5,028 nucleotides of DNA from Halieaceae bacterium UBA3479 (GCA_002377985.1 DFQW01000067.1:44783-49810), one strand, 5' to 3'. Positions 1 through 5,028 are shown, counted from the first letter of the stretch. Numbers and translations are program-made. Notes: generated by a model from the letters alone, not told the origin.

Positions 1-73
1 CCGGTGACGGCCAGTCGGCCACCAGATCGAGTCGATCCGGTAGCCCGTGCTCTCGACAGACCAATGCTTTCAT
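1..73 (-). CDS. N-terminus of an NADPH:quinone oxidoreductase / zinc-type alcohol dehydrogenase (MDR) family protein, truncated by the window edge
   Basis: Only 24 codons and one base are visible. The ATG at 73-71 opens MKALVCREHGLPDRL, the usual first beta-strand and turn of medium-chain dehydrogenase/reductase proteins annotated as quinone oxidoreductases. These typically begin MKA(V/L)xC with a Gly-Pro-rich turn and a later VPxP-like segment, and here WPSP follows at residues 21-24. The start is one base after the thiolase stop (TGA-G-ATG), and a GAGG Shine-Dalgarno lies inside the thiolase end at 86-83, nine bases upstream. The two genes should therefore be translationally coupled. Family members reduce C=C or carbonyl groups with NADPH. 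Such a role, for example on an enoyl intermediate or a product of the pathway, is inferred from operon membership only. The nucleotide-binding and catalytic parts lie outside the window, so the family call rests on the N-terminus. Confidence 0.72.
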   Translation of the reverse strand, partial: MKALVCREHGLPDRLDLVADWPSP

Positions 74-74
74 C

Positions 75-1253
75 TCAGAAGACCTCGAATAAGCCCGCGG
101 CGCCCATGCCGCCGCCGACACACATCGTCACAACAACATACTTCACGCCGCGTCGCTTACCCTCGATCAAGGCATGGCCCAGCAATCGGGATCCGCTCAT
201 GCCATAGGGGTGACCGACCGCGATGGCGCCGCCATTAACGTTGAGCTTGTCGTTGTCGATGCCCAATCGATCGCGGCAATACAACACCTGAACTGCAAAG
301 GCCTCGTTGAGCTCCCAAAGACCAATATCGTCCACCGATAAGCCATGCTGCTTGAGGAGTTTCGGCACCGCAAATACCGGACCGATACCCATCTCATCAG
401 GTTCGCAACCCGCAACCGCGATGCCGCGATAGGCGCCCAGCGGTGTCAAACCCAGCTTTTCAGCTGCCGTCGCCTCCATCACTACCTGTGCAGAGGCGCC
501 GTCAGACAATTGCGAGGCGTTACCCGCGGTAATCGTCCCGCCCTCGATCACGGTTCTCAGCCCCTGAATGCCCTCGAGCGTAGAGGCGCGCACGCCCTCG
601 TCATTACTCACCGTAGCTTCCGCGGTGGACTGCTCGCCGGTCTCCTTGTTGTAAACAATGCGCTCACAGGTCACGGGCACCAGTTCATCATCAAACTTGC
701 CCGCCGCATATCCGGCGGCGGCCCGCTGCTGTGATTGCAGTCCGTATTCATCCATTACATCCCGGCTGATGCCGTAGCGCGCCGCCACGGTCTCGGCGGT
801 CTGCAACATGGGCATATAGATGTCCTTGTGCATGGCCAATAATTCTTCATCCACCGCCCGATGGCGATTCATGTGTTCGTTCTGAACCAAGGAGATAGAA
901 TCGACGCCGCCACCCACGACCACTTCCATACCGTCATGCAGCACTTGTTTTGCGGCGATCGCGACGGCCATCATGCCCGACGAGCATTGACGATCGACTG
1001 TCATGCCCGACACGGTAACCGGCAAGCCCGCGCGAAGCGCAGCCGTGCGCCCGATATTGCCGCCCTGACTTCCCTGGGTAAGCGCGCTCCCCATGATGCA
1101 ATCTTCGACACGTCCGGGCTCAATGCCCGCGCGTGCTACCGCAGCGCTGATGGCATGCCCGGCCAGCGTGGGCGACGCGAGGTTATTAAACCCTCCGCGG
1201 TAAGCTTTACCGATCGGTGTCCGCGCGGTTGAAACAATCACTGCCTCTCTCAT
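75..1253 (-). CDS. Degradative thiolase (acetyl-CoA C-acyltransferase), final step of the beta-oxidation operon
   Basis: This 392-residue protein has the normal length of a bacterial thiolase. It would cleave a 3-ketoacyl-CoA with CoA to give acetyl-CoA (or propionyl-CoA) and a shortened acyl-CoA in the cytoplasm. The N-terminal half carries the nucleophile motif VDRQCSSG with Cys90. The C-terminal half carries NEAF (316-319), GHPYGMSG with His348, and the second catalytic cysteine Cys378 in TMCVGGGMG. All the expected catalytic residues are therefore present. The start ATG at 1253 is preceded by AGAGGA at 1266-1261, seven bases away, and the protein begins [16 protein letters not shown] as expected. 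It follows the dehydrogenase after 115 nt and leads into the next gene by one base. The family also includes biosynthetic acetoacetyl-CoA thiolases, but the company of an acyl-CoA dehydrogenase, a hydratase and a hydroxyacyl dehydrogenase favours degradation. Chain-length preference cannot be read from the sequence. Confidence 0.95.
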   Translation of the reverse strand: MREAVIVSTARTPIGKAYRGGFNNLASPTLAGHAISAAVARAGIEPGRVEDCIMGSALTQGSQGGNIGRTAALRAGLPVTVSGMTVDRQCSSGMMAVAIAAKQVLHDGMEVVVGGGVDSISLVQNEHMNRHRAVDEELLAMHKDIYMPMLQTAETVAARYGISRDVMDEYGLQSQQRAAAGYAAGKFDDELVPVTCERIVYNKETGEQSTAEATVSNDEGVRASTLEGIQGLRTVIEGGTITAGNASQLSDGASAQVVMEATAAEKLGLTPLGAYRGIAVAGCEPDEMGIGPVFAVPKLLKQHGLSVDDIGLWELNEAFAVQVLYCRDRLGIDNDKLNVNGGAIAVGHPYGMSGSRLLGHALIEGKRRGVKYVVVTMCVGGGMGAAGLFEVF

Positions 1254-1288
1254 GTCTTTGTCCTCTATAGCGTTTTGAATTGTGTTAT

Positions 1289-1307
1289 TGGGCAGTCAGG
1301 GTGCCCA
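1289..1307 (-). promoter_or_regulatory. Small hairpin in the gap between dehydrogenase and thiolase genes
   Basis: In the transcript, TGGGCA and TGCCCA form a perfect 6-bp stem around a 7-nt loop, about 35 nt upstream of the thiolase start. No U-tract follows, so it does not look like an intrinsic terminator. It could be an mRNA processing or stabilising element that separates the first three cistrons from thiolase, or it may be chance. The rest of the 115-nt gap (1254-1368) contains no convincing promoter. TATAGA at 1270-1265 is a possible -10 but has no acceptable -35. Confidence 0.25.
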
Positions 1308-1368
1308 TTTCTAGCCGCCCTGCAAATGGCCAGCATCACGGACTCATCAATGCCCGCCCAGTCTTGAT

Positions 1369-2289
1369 TCAGGCTCCGGGCGCGATGCCTAAGCCCTTCA
1401 TCGCCTGACCCACCATTTTGATACTCTGCTCAAAGCCGGCCTGTAATGCCCGCTCGCCGCCCTCCGAAATTTGCGGCCAATGCGCTGCGATCCCCTCTGG
1501 CGTCTGCTCCGCTTCGGGCAGCCACATCCCCTCGGTTTCGACGATTTTTGCCACAGCGAAAGCACCCGCTCCGGCCGCCAATATGGTGCGCGTGGGGGCG
1601 TCTTCCGACACCAAAAACAGGACCGCGGGCGTTACCGTCTCCGGCGTCAGCAAAGCAAAGGCTTTCTCCTCAATCAGACCCTCGGTCATGCGGGTACCGG
1701 CGGTGGGCGCGAGCGCATTGATCTTCACGTTGTACTTGGCACCCTCTTGCGCCAGCGTATTCATCATGCCGATCACACCCATCTTCGCGGCACCATAGTT
1801 GGTTTGACCAAAATTGCCGTACAAGCCGCTGGAAGAGGACGTCACGACAATGCGGCCATATTCCTGTTCCTTCATAATGTCCCAACAGGCCTTGGTGCAG
1901 TGCATCGTGCCCATCAGGTGTACGTCGGTCACCAGCCGAAAATCGTCCACCGTGCCTTTAGAAAAACTTTTGTCGCGCAGAATACCCGCGTTATTGACCA
2001 GGATATCGACGCGGCCCCAGCGCGCCATCGTCTGGGCCACCATGTCTTCGACCTGCGCCAGATCCGCAACATTAGCGCCGTGCGCCATGGCCTCTCCACC
2101 GAGCGCTTCAATCTCGGCAACGACTGCCAATGAAGCTTCCGAATTAGCGCCCTCCCCCGAGACGGAACCACCGAGGTCATTCACCACGACTTTTGCGCCT
2201 CGTTTGGCAAGCTCAATCGCGTGGCTTCTTCCCAAGCCACCACCGGCGCCGGTGACGATGGCAACTTTATTGTCGTAACGGATTGTCAT
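1369..2289 (-). CDS. Short-chain dehydrogenase of the (3R)-hydroxyacyl-CoA dehydrogenase (MFE-2/HSD17B4 N-domain) type
   Basis: This 306-residue SDR is predicted to oxidise a (3R)-hydroxyacyl-CoA to the 3-ketoacyl-CoA with NAD+. The nucleotide-binding motif TGAGGGLG lies at 13-20. The segment VVVNDLGG (34-41) has an acidic Asp38 after beta-2, which indicates NAD rather than NADP. NNAGILRD is at 99-106, and the catalytic set is Ser152, Tyr165 and Lys169 in the context SSGLYGNFGQTNYGAAK. The NDLGG, NNAGILRDxSF and SGxYGNFGQxNY signatures match the dehydrogenase domain of peroxisomal multifunctional enzyme 2 better than FabG-like SDRs. The length also fits, being about 50 residues longer than a classical SDR. 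Unlike MFE-2, no hydratase or SCP2 domain is fused; the hydratase is the separate gene just upstream, with an 18-nt gap. The ATG at 2289 has GGGAG seven bases upstream (2301-2297). The acyl substrate is not determinable. Confidence 0.9.
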   Translation of the reverse strand: MTIRYDNKVAIVTGAGGGLGRSHAIELAKRGAKVVVNDLGGSVSGEGANSEASLAVVAEIEALGGEAMAHGANVADLAQVEDMVAQTMARWGRVDILVNNAGILRDKSFSKGTVDDFRLVTDVHLMGTMHCTKACWDIMKEQEYGRIVVTSSSSGLYGNFGQTNYGAAKMGVIGMMNTLAQEGAKYNVKINALAPTAGTRMTEGLIEEKAFALLTPETVTPAVLFLVSEDAPTRTILAAGAGAFAVAKIVETEGMWLPEAEQTPEGIAAHWPQISEGGERALQAGFEQSIKMVGQAMKGLGIAPGA

Positions 2290-2307
2290 TTTTGCTCTCC
2301 CAACCTC

Positions 2308-2772
2308 TCAGCCAATGATGGACATACCCAACCATTCGGCATACACCGCGGGGGTATCCTCACCTTCAATTTCTACCGTGACCGCCTGTTTGACCAGGAA
2401 CCGGTTGGCATCTTTACGATCTACCGACATGATTTCTGTATGGGCCCTGATGCGCTTGCCCGCCCGAACAGGATTGAGAAAACGCACTTTATCGAGGCCG
2501 TAATTAACCCCCATAACAATCCCTTCGGGATAAACGCCATTTTCCGAGCAGAGCTTGGTCATAAGCGACAGCGTCAAGAAACCGTGCGCGATCGTTCCGC
2601 CGAAGGGCGTTTGCGCTGCTGCGGCCTCATCGATATGGATAAATTGGTGGTCTTCAGTGCAATCGGCAAAAGTATTAATCCGTGCCTGATCAACTTCAAA
2701 CCATTCCCCGGGCGGTAACTTGGTGCCCGCCTGAGCTTCCATCTCCTCTGGTTTAACCATAGTCAATGCCAT
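2308..2772 (-). CDS. MaoC-family (R)-specific enoyl-CoA hydratase
   Basis: This 154-residue protein has the length of a single hot-dog-fold MaoC/NodN-type hydratase. It would add water to a trans-2-enoyl-CoA to give the (3R)-hydroxyacyl-CoA. The hydratase-2 signature is FADCTEDHQFIHID (35-48), with the catalytic pair Asp41 and His46. TPFGGTIAHGFLTLSL (about 55-70) follows, with the Gly-Thr-Ile-Ala-His-Gly loop that forms the thioester pocket. The pattern closely resembles mycobacterial Rv0130 (HtdZ), a characterised (R)-hydratase. The overhanging central segment found in two-domain hydratases is absent. The ATG at 2772 is preceded by AAGGAG at 2787-2782, nine bases away; the in-frame Met5 has no better ribosome site. 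It sits between the acyl-CoA dehydrogenase and the (R)-hydroxyacyl dehydrogenase, exactly where the pathway needs a hydratase. Substrate range is unknown. Confidence 0.92.
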   Translation of the reverse strand: MALTMVKPEEMEAQAGTKLPPGEWFEVDQARINTFADCTEDHQFIHIDEAAAAQTPFGGTIAHGFLTLSLMTKLCSENGVYPEGIVMGVNYGLDKVRFLNPVRAGKRIRAHTEIMSVDRKDANRFLVKQAVTVEIEGEDTPAVYAEWLGMSIIG

Positions 2773-2785
2773 TTATCCGGTCTCC

Positions 2786-2830
2786 TTTTGTCTCGCTTTT
2801 GAGTGTCTTGCTATTGAATGTCGTGCTATT
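2786..2830 (-). repeat. Three tandem imperfect 15-bp repeats just upstream of the hydratase gene
   Basis: Read on the plus strand, the units are TTTTGTCTCGCTTTT (2786-2800), GAGTGTCTTGCTATT (2801-2815) and GAATGTCGTGCTATT (2816-2830). The last two match at 13 of 15 positions; the first matches the second at 10 of 15. The shared core is TGTCnnGCTnTT. The array fills nearly half of the gap between the acyl-CoA dehydrogenase stop and the hydratase start, and its last unit runs into the AAGGAG ribosome site. On the transcript it is an A-rich, weakly structured leader. It could be a protein-binding array, a translation enhancer, or a relic of replication slippage. No function is established. Confidence 0.6.
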
Positions 2831-2873
2831 CAGATTAACGCCGGGGGCGCCTGTCCCATCATGCGTCCCACGG

Positions 2874-4124
2874 TCAACCATCGCGGAAGGTCGCCGCTGT
2901 CTCGGTGGTTTCGCTAAGGTACTGCTTGATCTCGTTGCGCCCCACCACCATACGGTGGACCGCATCAGGACCATCCGCCAAACGTAAAGTGCGCTGGCCC
3001 GACCACATCTCGGCGAGCGGCGTGTCCTGAGATACCCCGATGCCCCCGTGGATCTGGATCGCATCGTCGATGACTTTAAGGGCCATATTGGGCACCACGG
3101 TCTTGATCATCGAGATCCAGATCCGCGCCTCTTTGGGCGTGGTGTTGTCCATCATCCAGGCGGTTTTGAGGGTCAGCAACCGCGCTTGCTCAATGTTCAT
3201 TCGAGCGTCTGCAATGATGTCGATGTTGCCACCCAGCTTATAGAGCGGGCGACCAAAGGCTTCCCGCGATGTTGCCCGTTCGCAAAGCAGTTGCAACGCT
3301 TTTTCCGCCGAACCAATTGATCGCATACAGTGGTGAATTCTTCCCGGGCCCAACCTGCCCTGAGAGATTTCAAAGCCTCTACCCGGACCCAAAATAATGT
3401 TGTCCTTGGGCACCCGCACGTTGTCGAGCTTGACTCGCATGTGGCCATGGGGTGCGTCGAGCATGTTGAAGACCTTCAGGGGTCTCACAATATTCACGCC
3501 GGGCGTATCCATCGGCACCAGAATCTGCGACTGCTGCAGGTGCTTGGGGGCGTCGGGGTCGGTTTTGACCATGCAGATCATGACCTTGCAGCGGGGGTCA
3601 CCGGCGCCCGAGGTCCAGTGTTTTTCGCCATTAATGACCCACTCGTCACCCTCAAGCTTGGCCAGAGTACAAATATTGGTCGCGTCAGACGACGCCACCG
3701 CCGGCTCTGTCATACCAAAGCAGGATCGAATTTCGCCGGCAAGCAAAGGCTCGAGCCACTGCTTCTTTTGCGCTTCGCTACCATACTTGTGCAGGACTTC
3801 CATATTGCCGGTGTCGGGAGCTGAACAGTTGAATACCTCGGCGGCAAGCCGGGATTTGCCCATCTCCTCGGCAAGGTAGGCATACTCGACTGTGTTCAGC
3901 CCCGAGCCCTTGTCGCCCGTCAGGAAAAAATTCCACAAGCCGGCGTCGCGGGCACGAGTCTTGAGCTGATCCAGGATCTCAACTTGGCGCGGGGTCAACT
4001 CGAAAGGATCGCCCACTTCGATCTCGGCAATATATTCGCCTTCAACCGGAATGATGTGACTGCTGATGAACGCCCTGACCTGCTCGAGCACTGGGGCAAC
4101 GTTGTCCGAGATACCTAAATCCAT
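2874..4124 (-). CDS. Acyl-CoA dehydrogenase of the ACAD10/ACAD11/LvaC type, first gene of the operon
   Basis: This 416-residue flavoprotein would oxidise an acyl-CoA to the 2-enoyl-CoA, passing electrons from FAD to electron-transfer flavoprotein. The layout is the standard one: an N-terminal helical domain, a beta-barrel FAD/substrate region with CFGMTEPAVASSDATN (135-150) and WVINGEKHWTSG (162-173), and a C-terminal helical domain with REAFGRPL (287-294) and QIHGGIGVSQDTPLAEMW (357-374). Features such as APDTGNMEVL, SDATN, DPRC, VPMDTPG and GRLGPGRIHHCMR mark the ACAD10/11 branch, which also holds bacterial LvaC of levulinate catabolism. At the catalytic-base position the sequence reads ADGPD, giving Asp384 where medium-chain enzymes have Glu in YEGT. 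The ATG at 4124 follows AGGAG (4134-4130) by five bases. The aminoglycoside-phosphotransferase-like kinase domain found with this branch in human ACAD11 is absent from this gene. Substrate unknown; a branched or oxygenated acyl-CoA is plausible. Confidence 0.93.
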   Translation of the reverse strand: MDLGISDNVAPVLEQVRAFISSHIIPVEGEYIAEIEVGDPFELTPRQVEILDQLKTRARDAGLWNFFLTGDKGSGLNTVEYAYLAEEMGKSRLAAEVFNCSAPDTGNMEVLHKYGSEAQKKQWLEPLLAGEIRSCFGMTEPAVASSDATNICTLAKLEGDEWVINGEKHWTSGAGDPRCKVMICMVKTDPDAPKHLQQSQILVPMDTPGVNIVRPLKVFNMLDAPHGHMRVKLDNVRVPKDNIILGPGRGFEISQGRLGPGRIHHCMRSIGSAEKALQLLCERATSREAFGRPLYKLGGNIDIIADARMNIEQARLLTLKTAWMMDNTTPKEARIWISMIKTVVPNMALKVIDDAIQIHGGIGVSQDTPLAEMWSGQRTLRLADGPDAVHRMVVGRNEIKQYLSETTETAATFRDG

Positions 4125-4151
4125 TTCTGCTCCTGCTTGTTTGGCTGGATA

Positions 4152-4164
4152 CCGCTAGCAGCGG
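4152..4164 (-). promoter_or_regulatory. Short hairpin in the 5' leader of the operon
   Basis: The leader RNA can form CCGCT-gct-AGCGG, a perfect 5-bp stem with a 3-nt loop, ending about 17 nt before the AGGAG ribosome site of the acyl-CoA dehydrogenase. It is small and carries no known riboswitch signature. It may stabilise the transcript or be chance in GC-rich DNA. Confidence 0.2.
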
Positions 4165-4211
4165 CGGGGGTCAATCACCGACCTTTTTGGCATTGATGTG
4201 TCACGTATGAA

Positions 4212-4240
4212 ATATAATGGCACATTTTATGTCATTATAT
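4212..4240. promoter_or_regulatory. Inverted repeat overlapping the operon promoter, candidate operator
   Basis: ATATAATG (4212-4219) and CATTATAT (4233-4240) are perfect 8-bp inverted arms separated by 13 bp. A second, inner dyad ACAT-ttt-ATGT lies at 4222-4232. The region is strikingly AT-rich against its GC-rich flanks. It covers the -10 element and the probable transcription start, where a bound repressor would block RNA polymerase. Its length of 29 bp would suit a dimeric regulator, either a TetR- or GntR-type repressor of acyl-CoA catabolism or the Lrp-family protein encoded upstream. The identity of the protein is not shown by the sequence. Confidence 0.5.
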
Positions 4241-4242
4241 CA
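4234..4242 (-). promoter_or_regulatory. Extended -10 promoter for the beta-oxidation operon
   Basis: On the minus strand the sequence reads TG-A-TATAAT, a perfect sigma-70 extended -10 element. The -35 region 15-18 bp upstream (CGTGTT or GCCGTG) is poor, which is typical of extended -10 promoters and of promoters that need an activator. Transcription would begin near 4227, leaving a leader of about 100 nt before the acyl-CoA dehydrogenase ATG. Because the arms are symmetrical, a TATAAT also occurs on the plus strand at 4213-4218, but it has no gene to drive there and no -35 at a suitable distance. Confidence 0.55.
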
Positions 4243-4466
4243 CGACTGCCCAGAAACACGGCGCCGGACCAATCAATGATTTGCGAAACGGCGGGGAATT
4301 GACAGTAGCGCAGGCATGCGTTGCCAGCAAGATGCTACGGCATAAGCCGTGGTGATAACGGAAATCAGATCGGTGTGACCTGGGTGGTACCGCTGGACTG
4401 TCCACGACCAGCTCCGGGATCCGGCCGCCGCGCATCGCGCGTCTGATGCGTTCCGCGGGTAGGGAG
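4241..4466. other. Intergenic stretch between the regulator and the operon promoter, no gene seen
   Basis: The full gap between the regulator stop and the acyl-CoA dehydrogenase start is 342 bp (4125-4466); its downstream part holds the promoter and dyad described separately. In this remaining piece I find no convincing gene or RNA. Near the regulator stop there are overlapping GC-rich hairpins in the transcript: CGCGC-GAT-GCGCG at 4429-4441, and an alternative CGCATC/GATGCG stem at 4431-4450. At 4337-4350 there is a perfect 5-bp ACGGC/GCCGT stem with a 4-nt loop. None is followed by a U-tract, so termination after the regulator, if it happens here, would have to be Rho-dependent or weak. Confidence 0.5.
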
Positions 4467-4946
4467 TCAGGGCGGCACAGGCAACGTCAGTGATTCCTTG
4501 ACCTGCTCCATCACCACATAACTGGTCGACTCCAGAACCCCGGGAAGTGTCAGCAGGGTCTCCCCCAACAGTACCCGATAGGCGTTCATATTAGCGACCC
4601 GCGCTTTGAGCAGATAATCGAAGTTACCGCTTACCAGGTAACACTCCTGTACCTCTTCCAGATCCATCGCCCGCCCCGTGAACTCCTCAAAAATATCCTG
4701 TGATGTGCGGTTCAACCTGATTTGCACAAAGACAACCAGACCCCTATCCAACGCCGCGGGGTTAAGCACGGCCTGATAGTGCTGTATCACTCCATCCCGC
4801 TCGAGTCGCTTCACCCGCTCCTTGCAAGGAGTCGTGCTGAGACCCACTCGCTTGGCCAGTTTGGTATGGGGCATGCGCGCATCTTTTTGTAACAAACGCA
4901 CGATATTCCGATCGATGCGATCCAGTTGATTTGACTGTAATGGCAC
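4467..4946 (-). CDS. lrp: Lrp/AsnC-family transcriptional regulator, close to leucine-responsive regulatory protein
   Basis: From GTG 4946 this is a 159-residue DNA-binding protein. It opens with LDRIDRNIV (8-16), followed by a helix-turn-helix around 29-48 (KLAKRVGLSTTPCKERVKRL). A RAM/AsnC ligand-binding domain (about 70-150) carries ECYLVSGNFDYLLK (101-114), NAYRVLLGETLL and LPGV. The match to E. coli Lrp as I remember it extends through both domains, and Asp110 lines up with Lrp Asp114, a residue implicated in leucine response. Lrp proteins form octamers or hexadecamers and wrap DNA, sensing amino acids. The gene lies upstream of, and co-directional with, the beta-oxidation operon but is separated by 342 bp with its own promoter. 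It could be the global Lrp that is simply next door, or a local AsnC-type regulator of the catabolic genes. A GTG three codons upstream (4955) is in frame but is rejected as start because the Shine-Dalgarno covers it. Confidence 0.88.
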   Translation of the reverse strand: MPLQSNQLDRIDRNIVRLLQKDARMPHTKLAKRVGLSTTPCKERVKRLERDGVIQHYQAVLNPAALDRGLVVFVQIRLNRTSQDIFEEFTGRAMDLEEVQECYLVSGNFDYLLKARVANMNAYRVLLGETLLTLPGVLESTSYVVMEQVKESLTLPVPP

Positions 4947-4954
4947 GAAGAGCA

Positions 4955-4961
4955 CCTCCTT
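4955..4961 (-). promoter_or_regulatory. Ribosome binding site that decides the regulator start
   Basis: AAGGAGG is a full anti-Shine-Dalgarno match. It lies eight bases upstream of GTG 4946, the ideal distance. The alternative in-frame GTG at 4955 shares its first base with the end of this site and has no ribosome site of its own. The protein should therefore begin MPLQSNQLDRID rather than MLFVPLQ. Confidence 0.75.
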
Positions 4962-4984
4962 GAGCCGACTCAGTTAGCGGGGAC

Positions 4985-5013
4985 AGTATAAAATAAGGGC
5001 CTTAAAATTAACA
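4985..5013 (-). promoter_or_regulatory. Probable promoter of the Lrp-family gene
   Basis: On the minus strand a good -10 (TATACT, 4990-4985) lies about 40 bases before the GTG start, in an AT-rich stretch. The hexamer 17 bp upstream (TGTTAA, 5013-5008) is a poor -35. A small dyad, TAAGG-G-CCTTA (4994-5004), sits in the spacer and could be an autoregulatory site, as Lrp-family genes are commonly self-repressed. The window ends 15 bases beyond, so upstream sites cannot be judged. Confidence 0.4.
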
Positions 5014-5028
5014 TCAGATTAGTTATAT

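Noticed and set aside
75..1253. Thiolase as FadA, the partner subunit of FadB
   Set aside because: No FadB-like multifunctional gene is adjacent; the hydration and second dehydrogenation steps are supplied by separate MaoC and SDR genes. A fadA symbol would mislead.
1471..2133. A 220-codon plus-strand frame antisense to the short-chain dehydrogenase
   Set aside because: It overlaps a gene with complete catalytic motifs, is rich in His and Arg as expected for an antisense reading of GC-rich codons, and resembles no family. Similar antisense frames at 2221-2718, 3330-3824 and 345-734 were rejected for the same reason.
2753..3064. Minus-strand frame reading through the 15-bp repeats, giving pentapeptide-like units NSTTF, NSKTL and KSETK
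   Set aside because: The frame overlaps the end of the acyl-CoA dehydrogenase and the start of the hydratase out of phase and has no ribosome site. The peptide periodicity follows automatically from a 15-bp DNA repeat.
4299..4304. A consensus TTGACA on the plus strand
   Set aside because: No acceptable -10 occurs 15-19 bp downstream, and no plus-strand gene follows.
4235..4435. A 66-codon minus-strand open frame in the gap after the regulator
   Set aside because: It has no Shine-Dalgarno, its composition (rich in Arg, Pro, Ser, Cys and His) is not protein-like, and its stop falls inside the promoter dyad. No family is recognisable.
4429..4450. GC-rich hairpins after the regulator stop as an intrinsic terminator
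   Set aside because: No run of U follows the stems, and the downstream sequence is GC-rich, so an intrinsic terminator is not supported.

Overview
The window reads as part of a Gammaproteobacterial chromosome. It is moderately GC-rich, and its regulator matches the enterobacterial Lrp pattern over almost its full length. I cannot name the genus; a marine heterotroph of the Halieaceae/Spongiibacteraceae kind is only a guess. Every gene lies on the minus strand, so transcription runs from high to low coordinates. I see no mobile elements, tRNA or rRNA genes, CRISPR arrays or signs of recent transfer.

Layout in transcription order: (1) an AT-rich promoter region and an Lrp-family regulator starting at GTG 4946 and ending at 4467; (2) an intergenic stretch of about 340 bp whose downstream part carries an extended -10 promoter (TG-n-TATAAT) embedded in an inverted repeat; (3) an acyl-CoA dehydrogenase of the ACAD10/ACAD11/LvaC type (4124-2874); (4) a 101-nt gap with three tandem 15-bp imperfect repeats; (5) a MaoC-type (R)-specific enoyl-CoA hydratase (2772-2308); (6) a short-chain dehydrogenase like the (3R)-hydroxyacyl-CoA dehydrogenase domain of peroxisomal multifunctional enzyme 2 (2289-1369); (7) a degradative thiolase (1253-75); (8) one base later, the first 24 codons of a quinone oxidoreductase/zinc-type alcohol dehydrogenase family gene, cut by the window edge.

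Genes 3 and 5-7 together supply all four steps of one beta-oxidation turn: dehydrogenation, hydration, second dehydrogenation and thiolysis. The hydratase and second dehydrogenase belong to families that work on (3R)-hydroxyacyl-CoA, so the route appears to be the (R)-stereochemistry spiral of eukaryotic peroxisomes rather than the FadB (S)-route. Here it is encoded as separate proteins in one operon. The true substrate is unknown. The dehydrogenase subfamily suggests an unusual acyl-CoA (branched, oxygenated or cyclic) rather than a plain fatty acid. Whether the upstream Lrp-type protein controls the operon is not shown by the sequence.
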